Origin: Rotaria macrura
Lineage: Eukaryota > Rotifera > Eurotatoria > Philodinida > Philodinidae
NCBI GenBank assembly: GCA_900239685.1
Contig: OENT01000135.1
Location: 1-64,000, forward strand
Reading direction: 5' to 3'
Length of the DNA: 64,000 nt
The notes below the pieces were generated by a model. It did not search any database. It was not told the DNA's origin and saw only the letters and a list, made by a program, of their open reading frames with translations. Within the stretch, counting starts at the first letter, position 1; every line of letters starts with the position of its first letter. This document shows, piece after piece, positions 14,001 to 25,477 of this stretch. The position numbers and the translations under genes are program-made.

Positions 14001-14649
14001 AATGATGTCTAGCTAAAAATTATTTTTACTGATTCAGTCAATGGAGAACAAACTGATTTCTAGCACAGAAATAAAATTAAAATCAACGAATACACTCGAA
14101 ATCAAGTTGTTCCCCCTTACATTCAATTGAAAGAGTTTACATTTTTAGTAGGAAAAGAATATCGATAAAAGTCCTCTTCACATTCAATACAATATTATCA
14201 GTTCAAAATTGCAACAAAAGTGCTTTCTACATTCTTTTAATATTTAGATCGTCCTACGATCGATTATCAACTCTGATTCGCATTCACTTATAAATAACAA
14301 TATGCCATCTAATGAATTTATAATAACTATTTCCTAACGATCTATTTTCTATTCATGTAGTCACACTTCTTCGTCGTTAAATTTTCAAGTGATATTGTAG
14401 ACTTGAAAAAATCAACGAAAATCAAAACATCGAAATAAGTGATAACTAATTAGGATGCGTTTTTCATGAGATAGCACTTTCATTGATGCTAAGACAGTTC
14501 AAGTACTTATACACACAAGTAATATCTCTTGCATTCATACTCATGAATGCAACAATGTCAACATAGAAGATCTTAGTTCCATTCATATTAATGCATATTA
14601 TTAATCCCATCATATGTTATTCAGTACGTAAACAAATTATTGATTCCTA

Positions 14650-14664
14650 CTATATATATATATA
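14650..14664. repeat. TA microsatellite
   Basis: Short uninterrupted TA run in non-coding sequence. Confidence 0.8.
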
Positions 14665-16784
14665 TGGTTGTTAGAAAATTTTTTTTTTGATATCTACCAA
14701 GATAGACCGAGATGAAGTACGTACAAAAACCTCTTCTAACGCATGTTGATACCAAATGGTATTTACTACTATCTATATTGAGAAGTAGTATTAATTTCAT
14801 TCGATTTTTCAAATATTTCATTCTTCTTCGATAAATATCTGTTTGAATCTTCTTTTAAGGCAACTACATAGATATACATCCGGCAGTTGACAAACTATTC
14901 AAAAGAAGTAGTCACGTAGTGTTCTAGCATACTCAAGGGTTTAAGATCCTGTGACTGAATAATAAAAGTGAAATGTCCTTATATCCAGTTATCATTTCGA
15001 AAAAACGTTCAGTCTGCTTCCTCGTGATCTACTTTCTTTTAGGTTTTAGTCTTACTGTTATTAGTCTATGAATTCAATAATTGTCACGTACATTAAGTCG
15101 ATATACTCTTGGTTTCTTTTATAATTAGTAATGACGTTAACGTTAGACACAGCTACATGAACACTGAAAATAATCTCAACTATAAAAGTATCCTATTACT
15201 AGTACATTCTAAACAGGTTTTGTAGTTTTTATTGATCATAATCGAAAGTATACGTAGACAAATATTTGATAATGGAAGCGATTTGTATGTGAAAATCCGT
15301 CGTATCGTTGTTCAAGGCGTGAAAACGAAATCCTTCACATACTTACCTAGTTCAATCACGAACTTTATCTGAATAGTAGCCATATACACCTGTGCGAAGA
15401 GTACTGTCAGTCTATTTTTAGTTTTTCGTTAGATGCGCTAATTTTGCCATGAATTTTAATGAGATATCATATATCGAAACTAATCCCACATGGCTCGCGC
15501 ATCAATTTAATATTTCGTGTGATGAGAAGTGAATTTGAAATAGTTAACAAGTATTCAAAAGTGATTCTTTCTCATTATCTTTATGACCATAAATATGAAA
15601 TGATTTGATATTTTTCACTCTATCATATGTCATTAAAAACTAAATAGTAACAAGTGTATTCAGTTTATTTTACTCATTTCGACATCGAGTGTCCAACGAT
15701 TTTCGAGTATGAATCATTAGTAATGTACAGAAAATAAATCATGGTACGTAATCAACAATTAGAAAATTAGAAACGTTTTGCATACATGCCACTTGCGAGA
15801 AATCTTAGTGTGTTTTTATTAGAAAATTCTAAATATTGCAAGAGAAGTGCAATGAAAGATATTCATATATGATTATAAACGTTGTTTCAAAAAATGCGGC
15901 GATTTTGTATGCTACTGCTATAAGATTAGCTGAGAAAGGTAAGGCGTGGTTAGAAATTGTTGAAAAACTCATATTATATCAGTTAAATGAGAATACAATT
16001 TCTCCGTTTCATCTCTTCTCATGTTATAAGATGCAATTTCGGTCATATCATAGTGTCGAACTGTTCCTTTGCTTGAAAAGGAGATCATGTTTTTCATTGA
16101 TATTTTATGGCAAGGATACTGGTGCTACGCAAAAGTAAGATTTTCATAGTGAAGAATGTTTCTTTTTCAATATTCCGACCATTGTGCATGATCATGTAAA
16201 TAAACATTTAACAAAATTGTAGTGATCCAAAAAGCAGGATTTATGTGACGGAGCCCTTCCTAAATCACATGATTCTATGAAATTATCGTGGCTAATCTAA
16301 ATAACACGTGATTTGGTTACGTATATGACTGTTTCTAAGTATGCTGCCGTTCGAATTAGAGGATGTTCAAAGACCGTTCACAAGTTAATTCGTAGATATA
16401 ATTTCGCTGAAAAAACTGTGGTATCTAATATTGCCTTTCGAATACGAAAGAGGCCATGAAGAATTTGTTTTTCGATAATTGATGATTCAGACTTATCAAT
16501 TTTTTTTATTGTATTTGAGAAGACTTGCTCTCGATGAAAACATAAAACATTGCATTTCATGCCGTTTAATATACTGTAAGCAGCTCGTTTCGCGTGATCA
16601 TTGAATTTCATTTAGTTTTAATTATATGAGACTGAGAAAAATAGCTGTATTTATGAAGTAAATGCCGAAAATGTGATGTTACATAGAACGGCTGATGCCA
16701 ATATTTTCAAAGTATGGAATTCACTTACTAGATTATTTCATGCAAATATTGCAACTAGTATTATACTGTAAAATAATACATAGA

Positions 16785-17035
16785 AAAGCAACACGAGAAG
16801 TTATCATATAAGAAATCTATTCCATATGCAACAGCTAATAAACCAAAAGTCAGGATAAAGATATTTAAAGTACATGAGAAATAGCAACAGCTAAGTTATT
16901 ATAGACTTTCTTAACTAGGTTCCTTTCAGGTATGATAAATAATAATAAAATCTTCGTTTTCCATTATAATCATATAGGTGTGTAAAAATTCGTCATGTAC
17001 TTTCCTAGTCTGATCTTATGGCAACATAATTTAAC
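16785..17035. repeat. duplicated 3' flank shared with GPCR copy 2
   Basis: Partner of the 6650-6885 block. It lies about 330 bases past the stop of copy 3, against about 240 bases for copy 2, so the spacing is only roughly kept. Insertions of some tens of bases separate the matching segments. Confidence 0.6.
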
Positions 17036-17366
17036 AAATTACCTGATGTTTCAAGGAGCATGTGGCAATCTATGCGAAAGAATAGTCTTAGAGATTTCTT
17101 GAGTATAGCCATAACTGACGCTTACTTGATTATGTATATTGTTTTCGTTTTTGCCCATGTATATCTGAAACAATGAAAGTAGAAATCATATTCCTTTAGA
17201 AGTTAAATTTATTAGCGAACTCAACAGATTTGACGAAAACAGTTCACGAACAAATGAATTTTACACGCTGCTTTCTACTATAATCATTTTTCGAAAACGA
17301 ATCGCAAACTTTCGAAAAACCAGATATACATGGTTTAGTTTTGAAGAAGCGGATGTTACTCTGAAT

Positions 17367-18493
17367 TCAATATGCTTGTGTTGTAGTTCTCTGTTGTCCG
17401 ACGCGATAATTAAAGTTGTAACATTCGTAAGTGGTTGGATTTGATGATTTTGAAAGAATTTTGTACGAATAGATTTGACGAAAGGTACGAGAGGTCAAAG
17501 TGTATAAATAGAAGGATGTTACTGGAAATAAGTAGAGCATCAGCTCTGCTAGAAATGTACAAAATGATTCGATAGCCAGATGTTCACTTGATCGATTCGG
17601 ATCCGTAATGGAAATCGTATTAAAAACTAGATTACACAGTTGAGGAATCGTAAATATTATATAACAGATAACTTGCATGAATAAGATATTGAGAACTTGT
17701 TGATCAAGTGGATTACGTTGATAATCGCCTCCCGACAGTTGTAGCCGAATTCGATGTTTATGTGCAAGATTTCGACGAATCAAACATGCACATGTTATCA
17801 TTATGGTGGCCGGACATATACCACCACCGATGATTACATAAAGACTATGATAGAGAGCTGCTGCCATATTACTTGTGATACCACAAAAGTTTCCTTTCAC
17901 TTCATAAAATATCAATCTGTGAGTGCAAACGATTGACCAAAATAGGATAATCAACGCAATGATACGATATGCATATTTCGCTTTGGCAAAGTTTCTCAGT
18001 TTGATTTTATCCGAAGTCAATGCATACCGATCGATACAAGCGAAAGCGACGTACCATCGAGAGAGCATCAAACAGATTTGAAACAGGTAACCGCGTAGTT
18101 TACAGAATACAATCGACTGTAGTTGTGGATCTGGATGATTGAGAGAATACAAGGCAGGTCCAATACCAACAAGTAATGTCATTAGATGATCGACAGATGC
18201 TGCGAAAAAGTCTAGGAGAGAGAATATGTACGATTAGAAAGCTATGAATGAAATCGATGAAACATGTAAGTTTATATTTCAGAGCGCACAACTGTTTTGG
18301 TTAAATAGAGTTCGTGAAAATAGTTGTACTTACAAATTGAGCAGGAAGTCGTTCTTAGTTTCGGCCGAGAGAAAACAACGAGATTAAGAAGGCATCCAAT
18401 CATTCCAAACACGATCCATAATGGATAAACAGAAGTCGTCAGTGTTCTTTGGATCATGGAGAACGAATCGATCAAATTTGAGGATGATGTCAT
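17367..18493 (-). CDS. rhodopsin-like GPCR, copy 3 (two exons, 334 aa)
   Basis: Complete seven-TM receptor paralog. Exon 1 is 18334-18493 (160 nt, start MTSSSNLIDS). Intron 18212-18333 is 122 bp, starts GTAAGT, has phase 1, and is near-identical in sequence to the introns of copies 2 and 4. Exon 2 is 17367-18211. The protein has the same landmarks as copy 2: TM3 cysteine, DRY, a basic third loop, and FPVTSFY in TM7. It reads AKAKYAYRIIALII where copy 2 reads AKMKYAYRIIAFII. The C-tail (QIYSYKILSKSSNP...) is unrelated to the others. A TTTATT near 17206 could be the minus-strand polyadenylation signal. Its function is probably sensory or peptide reception, but nothing in the sequence names the ligand. 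Confidence 0.9.
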
Positions 18494-21287
18494 TTTAATA
18501 CAATAGAATGCCTGGTTTAGAAAAAGAAGTCAAACTAGCAAGGAATGTTGGAGATTCTGCTTGAGGTTTAGTGCTAATGTGAAAGATATAGAGTAAAACA
18601 TAAGCAATGATAATTGCCTGTAAAAGCAGAACTGAATGAACATATCTACGCCACAGAGTTTTCTTTAACAGTAGGAGCCAACGTTTTTTCTACCGACGAT
18701 AAGATCACAGATGTTCAACAACATAAGTACAAAGAGGATCTATATCACGGGAAGAGGGGTGTGGGTGTGACAAGTGTCATAAAAGTAAAATACATATCGG
18801 TAATATTTTTCCGCACTTGAAGAGTGTTCTTTTTTTCGTTCTTTGATACCAACCTCTTATCATGACACCTGTCTTAAACAATCTTACGGAATACTTTTTC
18901 TTTAAATCATCGTTTACTTATAAAATCTCAGACAGATGTTTCTTAATTGCCGACTATCGTCTAATCTGTTTTTTTACTTTGTAAGTTTCGGCTGACAAAG
19001 TAATTCATGGGAAAATATTTTACCATCAGAGAACATTTAAGAAATTCTTTTTTGTTCCAGTAGATAATCCTAATATACTTACTTTTTTTTACAAAAGAAT
19101 CATATCCGTGTACTTTGTTCGGGTTAGTTGATCATAGTAGTTAAAAGTGAAAGAAGAGACATTAGAGATACCATAAACCTATGCTTCGAATATTTAGAAA
19201 AAACGAAACTGAAAATAAGAAGCTTCCTATTTTCATAGAAGACATGAAGTGACGCACGATTGTTTCTAGAAGTTTTCAGATTCATTAGTTTGTTCCATTA
19301 GTACTCGATGTGCATGAACTATTTGTCAAAATAATGTCATTCGGTGAGTATACAACATACTAGTGAATTAAAGAAATTTATTTAAATTGCTCCTTGTAAT
19401 AAACAAGATACTTTTTGTCATATCTAAGACAAATATGTCCACGTAATGCAAAAGTATTGAAGGGAATATTTCATCGATTTCAATCATACAGATGTCGACA
19501 ACAATGAATTAATATGAATATGACATATGTGTAAAATATTCTTCTTGTCTTAGATTTATACGTAACTATAAGATGTTTCTTGATGAATTGTAAAATTTCA
19601 TGACAAGCTTATCGTGATATATCATCATTCGAACTGATTCAGTGGAGAACGTCGTATTTTTCTTGATCATATGTGATAGATTTAATATTTTCACAAACTT
19701 CTATCTGTTTTATTCGATAGCGTAGGATATAACAGTCTATTCTATAACACATGAATTATATCATATATACTTATATATAAACAAAGCGTCTAATCAGTCA
19801 TGAAATTAAATACTGCATATATAACCATGATTAATTACGATAAGAAAAAAAAGTTATCGAAAATTTTCAGATTCTAATAGAAAATTGCTATAAATAATTA
19901 CCTTGAAGGATCTAAGTGTCATTCTGCTCTGAAATACTTATTTCACACTAAATCGATTTCTCTATTTTTTCGGTCTCATATCATGCTTTTGACTAACTCC
20001 AGCAAAATTAGTTCATTTTTTGAAGCTTTCACAATAGCACACTAGAATTTCTTTCAAACAAATTCGTTGAGAGTTTTATGTTTAACCGGAATCATGCTCA
20101 GGAGTATTAACCGTCGAGCATTAAAGCTACTTTTAAAAATGCAATCATGTGCATCGTCAAATAAAAAATATGAATATCTACCATTGAGAATCGTGAATCA
20201 GACAATTAATTAATGATCATATGAAATACTATAGATGCTCCTGCATATCTACATTTTTCGGCATTTGTCCCTTTAATACTTGAGCGACAACTTTTCGTTC
20301 TGTAGTGTATGACTAAATAGAAAGCATATGCAAGTAGCAAGCACAATCGTGCACAAACGTATAAACTAAATTATAATTATAGGTGCCTCTTCTCACTCAA
20401 TATTAAGAAGCAAGATTTCTAAACCTTCACCTTCTTTTTCTAAACATAAGAAATATATAATGAGTTGTTTTGAGATTTCTAACTGCTACTCGCTGAGTTG
20501 TTCAGATATGCCGAATTATCGAAATAAAGTTTGCTTTTCTCTAACTTATGAGTATGTAAAATTATGCAGCAACTTCAAGCACATTCACTAAAGACAATGT
20601 TCGTTTTTCGATTTATCATATTCTATTCATTTAAGCCACGAAGCTACTCCTATTTATATATGCTTCATATTTGACCTGTGTTCCGAACCGAGTCTTTCTG
20701 ATGTAGTACTTGACGATAATCTGCAATGGTTTGTATTAGTAACCAACCAGATAGTTGAACATATGTCATGTCGCTTTCTTAGGATATCTGTTGAATTTAA
20801 ATACGTATTAGATAATCGAAAGGGAGCTCACAAATTCCATTTACCAATGTAGTAGACATCTCTTCATAATTATGTGAAGTTCATATTCTGTGTTTGGACG
20901 TTAAAGACTTGAAATAACTGATTTTTACATAGTCTTCTTGCTAATCAATATAATACCTCCAGGGAATATTGAGGATTATCTTCGAGTTTGATATAATTTT
21001 ACGAAAAGAGATAAAATCGTCTTAATTACTTCAACAATGATATAGAGTCTATCGAAACATACTTTTCAATAATCCTTCAAGTATTATACTATTCCAATTT
21101 GCAGCTCATATGAAAATTCCTTCTTATTTCTATTAAAAGACAGGTATGTTCTGAGAACTGCATCTACTGCACATGCTTGCATGTTGTGGTGCCATTGAAA
21201 ACATCTGTGTCTTTATATACTTCTTTTGTTTATATGAACAAATTAGTCTATTGCAAACAAGTTCGAATAAAAACGAAAGTTTTTTCT
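18494..21287. other. 2.8 kb intergenic between GPCR copies 3 and 4
   Basis: AT-rich sequence without a supported gene. The frames at 18614-18820 and 21177-21359 show no domain, and the second overlaps the end of copy 4 antisense. The upstream flanks of copies 2, 3 and 4 diverge almost immediately before the start codon. Confidence 0.5.
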
Positions 21288-22450
21288 TCATCTCTTGTTC
21301 TGTGCTACAGATGTATTCACAGTAGCTTCATGAAAATTAGTACGATGACGACGAACTGATGCAGTTGCAAATGGTGCTATTCGATTCATTCCACAGGGCA
21401 AAATTGATAAATATAAAAAATCAATTAATTCTTGACGAAATGTCCGAGATGTAAGCGTATATAAATAAAAGGATGCCACTGGAAATAAGTAGAGCATAAA
21501 CTCTGCTAGAAATGTACAAAATGATTCGATAGCCAGATGTTCATCCGACCGACCAGGATTTGTTACTGAAGTAGCAGTGAACATTAAGTTAAATAACTGA
21601 GGCGTTGTAAATATGATGTAGCAATTAATTTGCATGAATAAGATATTGAGAACTTGTTGATCAAGTGGATTACGTTGATAATCGCCTCCCGATAGTTGTA
21701 GCCGAATTCGATGTTTATGTGCAAGATTTCGACGAATCAAACATGCACATGTTATCATTATGGTGGCCGGACATATACCACCACCGATGATTACATAAAG
21801 ACTATGATAGAGAGCTGCTGCCATATTACTTGTGATACCACAAAAGTTTCCTTTCACTTCATAAAATATCAACCTGTGAGTGCAAACGATTGACCAAAAT
21901 AGGATAATGAAAACAATGATACGATGTGCATATTTCGCTTTCGCAAAGTTTCTCAGTTTGATTTTATCCGAAGTCAATGCATACCGATCGATACAAGCGA
22001 AAGCGACGAACCATCGAGAGAGCATCAAACAGATTTGAAACAGGTAACCACGTAGTTTACAGAATACAATCGACTGTAGTTGTGGATCTGGATGATTGAG
22101 AGAATACAAGGCAGGTCCAATACCAACAAGTAATGTCATTAGATGATCGACAGATGCTGCGAAAAAGTCTAGGAGAGAGAAAATGTACGATTAGAAAGCT
22201 ATGAATGAAATCGATGAAACATGTAAGTTTATATTTCAGAGCGCACAACTGTTTTGGTTAAATAGAGTTCATGAAAATAGTTGTACTTACAAATTGAGCA
22301 GGAAGTCGTTCTTAGTTTCGGCCGAGAGAAAACAACGAGATTAAGAAGGCATCCAATCATTCCAAACACGATCCATAATGGATAAACAGAAGTCGTCAAT
22401 AGTTTTTGAATAATAGCAAGCGTATCGATCAATGGTGAAGGCACTGACAT
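21288..22450 (-). CDS. rhodopsin-like GPCR, copy 4 (two exons, 346 aa)
   Basis: Complete seven-TM receptor paralog. Exon 1 is 22291-22450 (start MSVPSPLIDT), intron 22169-22290 is 122 bp with phase 1, and exon 2 is 21288-22168. Most of exon 2 (second loop to third loop) is near-identical to copies 2 and 3, and RWFVAF and AKAKYAHRIIVFII match copy 1. From TM6 on, it is distinct: NCYIIFTTPQLFNLMF and ATSVTNPGRSDEH replace ICYIIFTIPQLCNLVF and TISITDPNRSSEH of the other three, before similarity returns at HLAIESFCTFLAE. The longest C-tail of the set follows TSRTFR. This block pattern points to gene conversion. The likely role is membrane receptor of unknown ligand. Confidence 0.9.
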
Positions 22451-23748
22451 ACTAATGAGAGATTCGCAATTTTAAAATAGATGTTAATATAAATGATGAT
22501 CATGAATATTCCCGTTGAATTCAAAACTTGATGAGATGAGAGAGATGAAAGGAATTTGATGTCTACCTAGATTGTTCTTTTTTTCGACATCTTTTTAGAG
22601 GAAAAACTTCATTTATAGATGTATGTTATATTTTCCACTTCTGTTCAACTAATAGAATTCTAGAAATGATTCAACTTAGAAATGAAGTTAATTACAGATA
22701 TAAACTCATGATAATGAAGGAAGACGAAGCTCTTTTCTTAAGCAACAAAAGACTTAATATGGTTTGATATTTGTTCTAGTTGAACATTCGCCAATCGAGA
22801 ATGTTAGTCGGGATGAATTTCTTGATGATAATTATGTTGCCAGAATAATTCTTTTTCTGTAATAACGCATAAGTGCAAATTTGTTTTGATATACGTATAT
22901 CAAGTTATCAAAAGAGATCGTATATATATAGCAACAGATTTTGTTCATTCATTATATGTTGGAAAGAAAAAAGAAATCCTATATGTATAATCAAATACGG
23001 AATTATATTCAGTTCCTATAAATAGATCATTCATGTCATGTATTTTTAGAATACTACTCATTTTTCTTACACAGAAAGCTTCTGTTTTACGATCAGAACG
23101 AAGTTTTAAATAACTGCTGAGCCTCGTTGAAACAGTCGATATTTCATGGGCTCTATTAAACAACTATTCTCATGAAGCACCGTTGTGTTAATAGATAATT
23201 TGCGTCCCACTCAGTCTACGAAGTATTATATGGTGGATGATAACAACATGAATCGTTACTTGACTTTCAAAGGTGTGAGAGGGAAAGAAAGAGATCTGGG
23301 CTAAATCCTTTTCATGCTGAATCCTCTAGAAAAGTCAAGCTCTAGTCATTTTTTAATTCTTACTTTTATGATAATTTTTCTTCCGGAAAAAAATAACTGT
23401 ATAAGATTATAAATATAGCGATGCATATAATCTTTAAAATAAATAGGATCATTATTCACAACTCAATATCTCAACTCATTCACTTATAATTAAAATATTT
23501 TAAGTTCATTTTTAGAACACATCATGTCATACAGAGATACTAAAATTAGTTTCTGTTGAAAATCAAGCGATGAAATGTCAGGGTATACTTGCTAAGTTGA
23601 TGAATTAAAACTAATGGATCTTCGACTAGGACATTTATTTTTGTGAAATAGTCAACTGAGCTATTGTATCATTCATAATATTCATTCAATCTCAATGAAA
23701 ACAAGTGGCTGCTACTTTCGAGAATTGTCTTTCATGCTGTTTCTATCA

Positions 23749-23776
23749 CATACCCAGATGAATCATTCCGGTGATG
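23749..23776. repeat. solo terminal repeat of the TACCCAGG MITE family
   Basis: The sequence TACCCAGATGAATCATTCCGG closely follows the terminal repeat of the MITE at 46945-47267 (TACCCAGGTGAATGAATCCGA, and TACCCAGGAGGATCATTCCGA at its other end). No inverted partner was found nearby, so this is probably a truncated copy or a chance match. Confidence 0.4.
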
Positions 23777-25402
23777 TGTAACGACATCGGAAACGGTTGT
23801 AAAACGACATTCATTGTCCTGTTATTTTTCCGTAATCCGTCAACTCGTTTCGCGGACCATCGCTTTTGATACTACTCTCGTCGTTCTTCGATTTTATGGA
23901 AAACTACACTGTTATTCAACGTTTTTTATCGTTTTAACGTCGTTTCAGGCCACTGTGTTGCACCTGAGTCTCAACATTTTTCTATTGATATGATTATATT
24001 ATAAGAAACATGCACAAGAACTCTTGATTGCTGCTTTATCGAAATAGAATAGTACATACATTTTCTTTGACCATAGCTCTTTCGAAAGTCACGCGCATGT
24101 CTATGAACGACAGTCAAATTTTTTGTTAGAATGTTATTTGCGCTCCTTTTAGCTCTGTTTGGTTGCCCTGATTTTATAACACTTTTGATACAATATTCGG
24201 CGTTTCTAGTGTTTCTTTTCATTTGTAAATTCCTTAGTTAACATCTGACTCTATAGTAGAATGCACGTAGAATGTTTTATTTTCTAGGTATCATGAGAAG
24301 AAAGACAATAGAATATTTCAATTATCTATCCAAAAATTAATCATGTGAACTAGTTAAGGATATTTGAAAGGCTTCAAAACACTTTATCATGCTTTCTCAA
24401 ATCATCTCTTCTACGTATGAAATATTGCTGATGTTTTTTCTTTGCCTATACTAACATACTCTGTCAAACATGGTATGTCATAAACAACTATGTTGAAAAG
24501 AAAATCAGTAAAAGTTTGAAATATAAAACTTAATCTAAAACATAGTTACGACGTAATAACTATCAATGAGGAAAATGTATTCACAAATAGCTTTGTATGA
24601 CGTACATTTTAATTAAAAGATTCTTTTTTGAATATCTCGGAAAGAATTGTTCTCACTATTCTCAAACAATTAAATTCTCATAGTATTGCAACATGTTTGC
24701 TATATATCTAATTCGTTGTTTCAATAAAATATTGAATGGAAGTAGAAAGTAAAAGCATACGTAAATAAAAGAAAATTATTCAGATTCATTATTTGCCATC
24801 GATGATAACAATATATATATTTATTATTGGAAGTCTTGCATAAATATATGATTAGAGAACGATTGTTTTGGATAAAAATAAAAAAGAGAAGTAATAGAAC
24901 TGCAGACCGTTTCCTACTCATCCGATTGATGCAGTTAAAAAGTATGGTATCAAAATAAGTTGTCTTTACTTGATTCTTTACCCTTGTCTTTCGACAATGA
25001 CAGTTCACATAGATTAATTTTTTATTTTTCTTCTGCGTAATATTTCAGTTAGACTATAGTTTAATGATTGATATAGAATGAGAAACTGCAGACTTCAAGG
25101 AATTACATGATATATGAATCATAAGTGATATATAGAAATAAAAAAATGAGGTGAACGATTGTTTTACATTATCACCTGTTCAGTTATTTATTATTTTTAT
25201 ACAACATGTCCTAGAATATGCGTAGACTAATGAAAGAAAAATAGAAACTATGAAACAGTACAGATTGAGTTGAAAATAAAATCTGCTTGAACTTGCTCTA
25301 TATTTTATTATATCGCAGATCAATCTTCAAATAAATTATAGCTCTATTGCTTGTATAAACTATCATAATGTGAATCGACGGGAAAGGTCGAAAAGGAAAA
25401 TA

Positions 25403-25477
25403 TAGAGGGTGTCAGCGTTGTTGGTTGTTGATTGATTTAAGACCTTTATTCATCGATAGCAACTTACACCCTTCTGG
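25403..25477. repeat. possible very short inverted-repeat element
   Basis: TAGAGGGTGTCAGCGTTG at the left and, in reverse complement, AGAAGGGTGTAAGTTGC at the right bracket about 75 bases. The pattern recalls hAT-type ends (TAGAGGTGTCAGCCG at 43382). The flanking 8 bases do not match, so insertion is not shown. Confidence 0.25.

Larger units (their letters stand above)
8258..17366. other. 9.1 kb intergenic, no supported gene
   Basis: Long AT-rich gap between GPCR copies 2 and 3. Open frames at 10131-10346, 10362-10550, 14621-14821, 15836-16138 and 16378-16611 carry no recognisable domain and are probably chance. The only distinct structures seen are a strong hairpin at 10964-11005, a short TA run at 14650-14664, and the duplicated flank at about 16785-17035. 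Confidence 0.5.

Noticed and set aside
15836-16138. 100-codon plus-strand frame
   Set aside because: No recognisable motif; isolated in the long GPCR intergenic gap.
18100-18291. 63-codon minus-strand frame, also at 22057-22248
   Set aside because: It is read-through of the GPCR intron into a wrong frame of exon 2. The splice sites explain the region.
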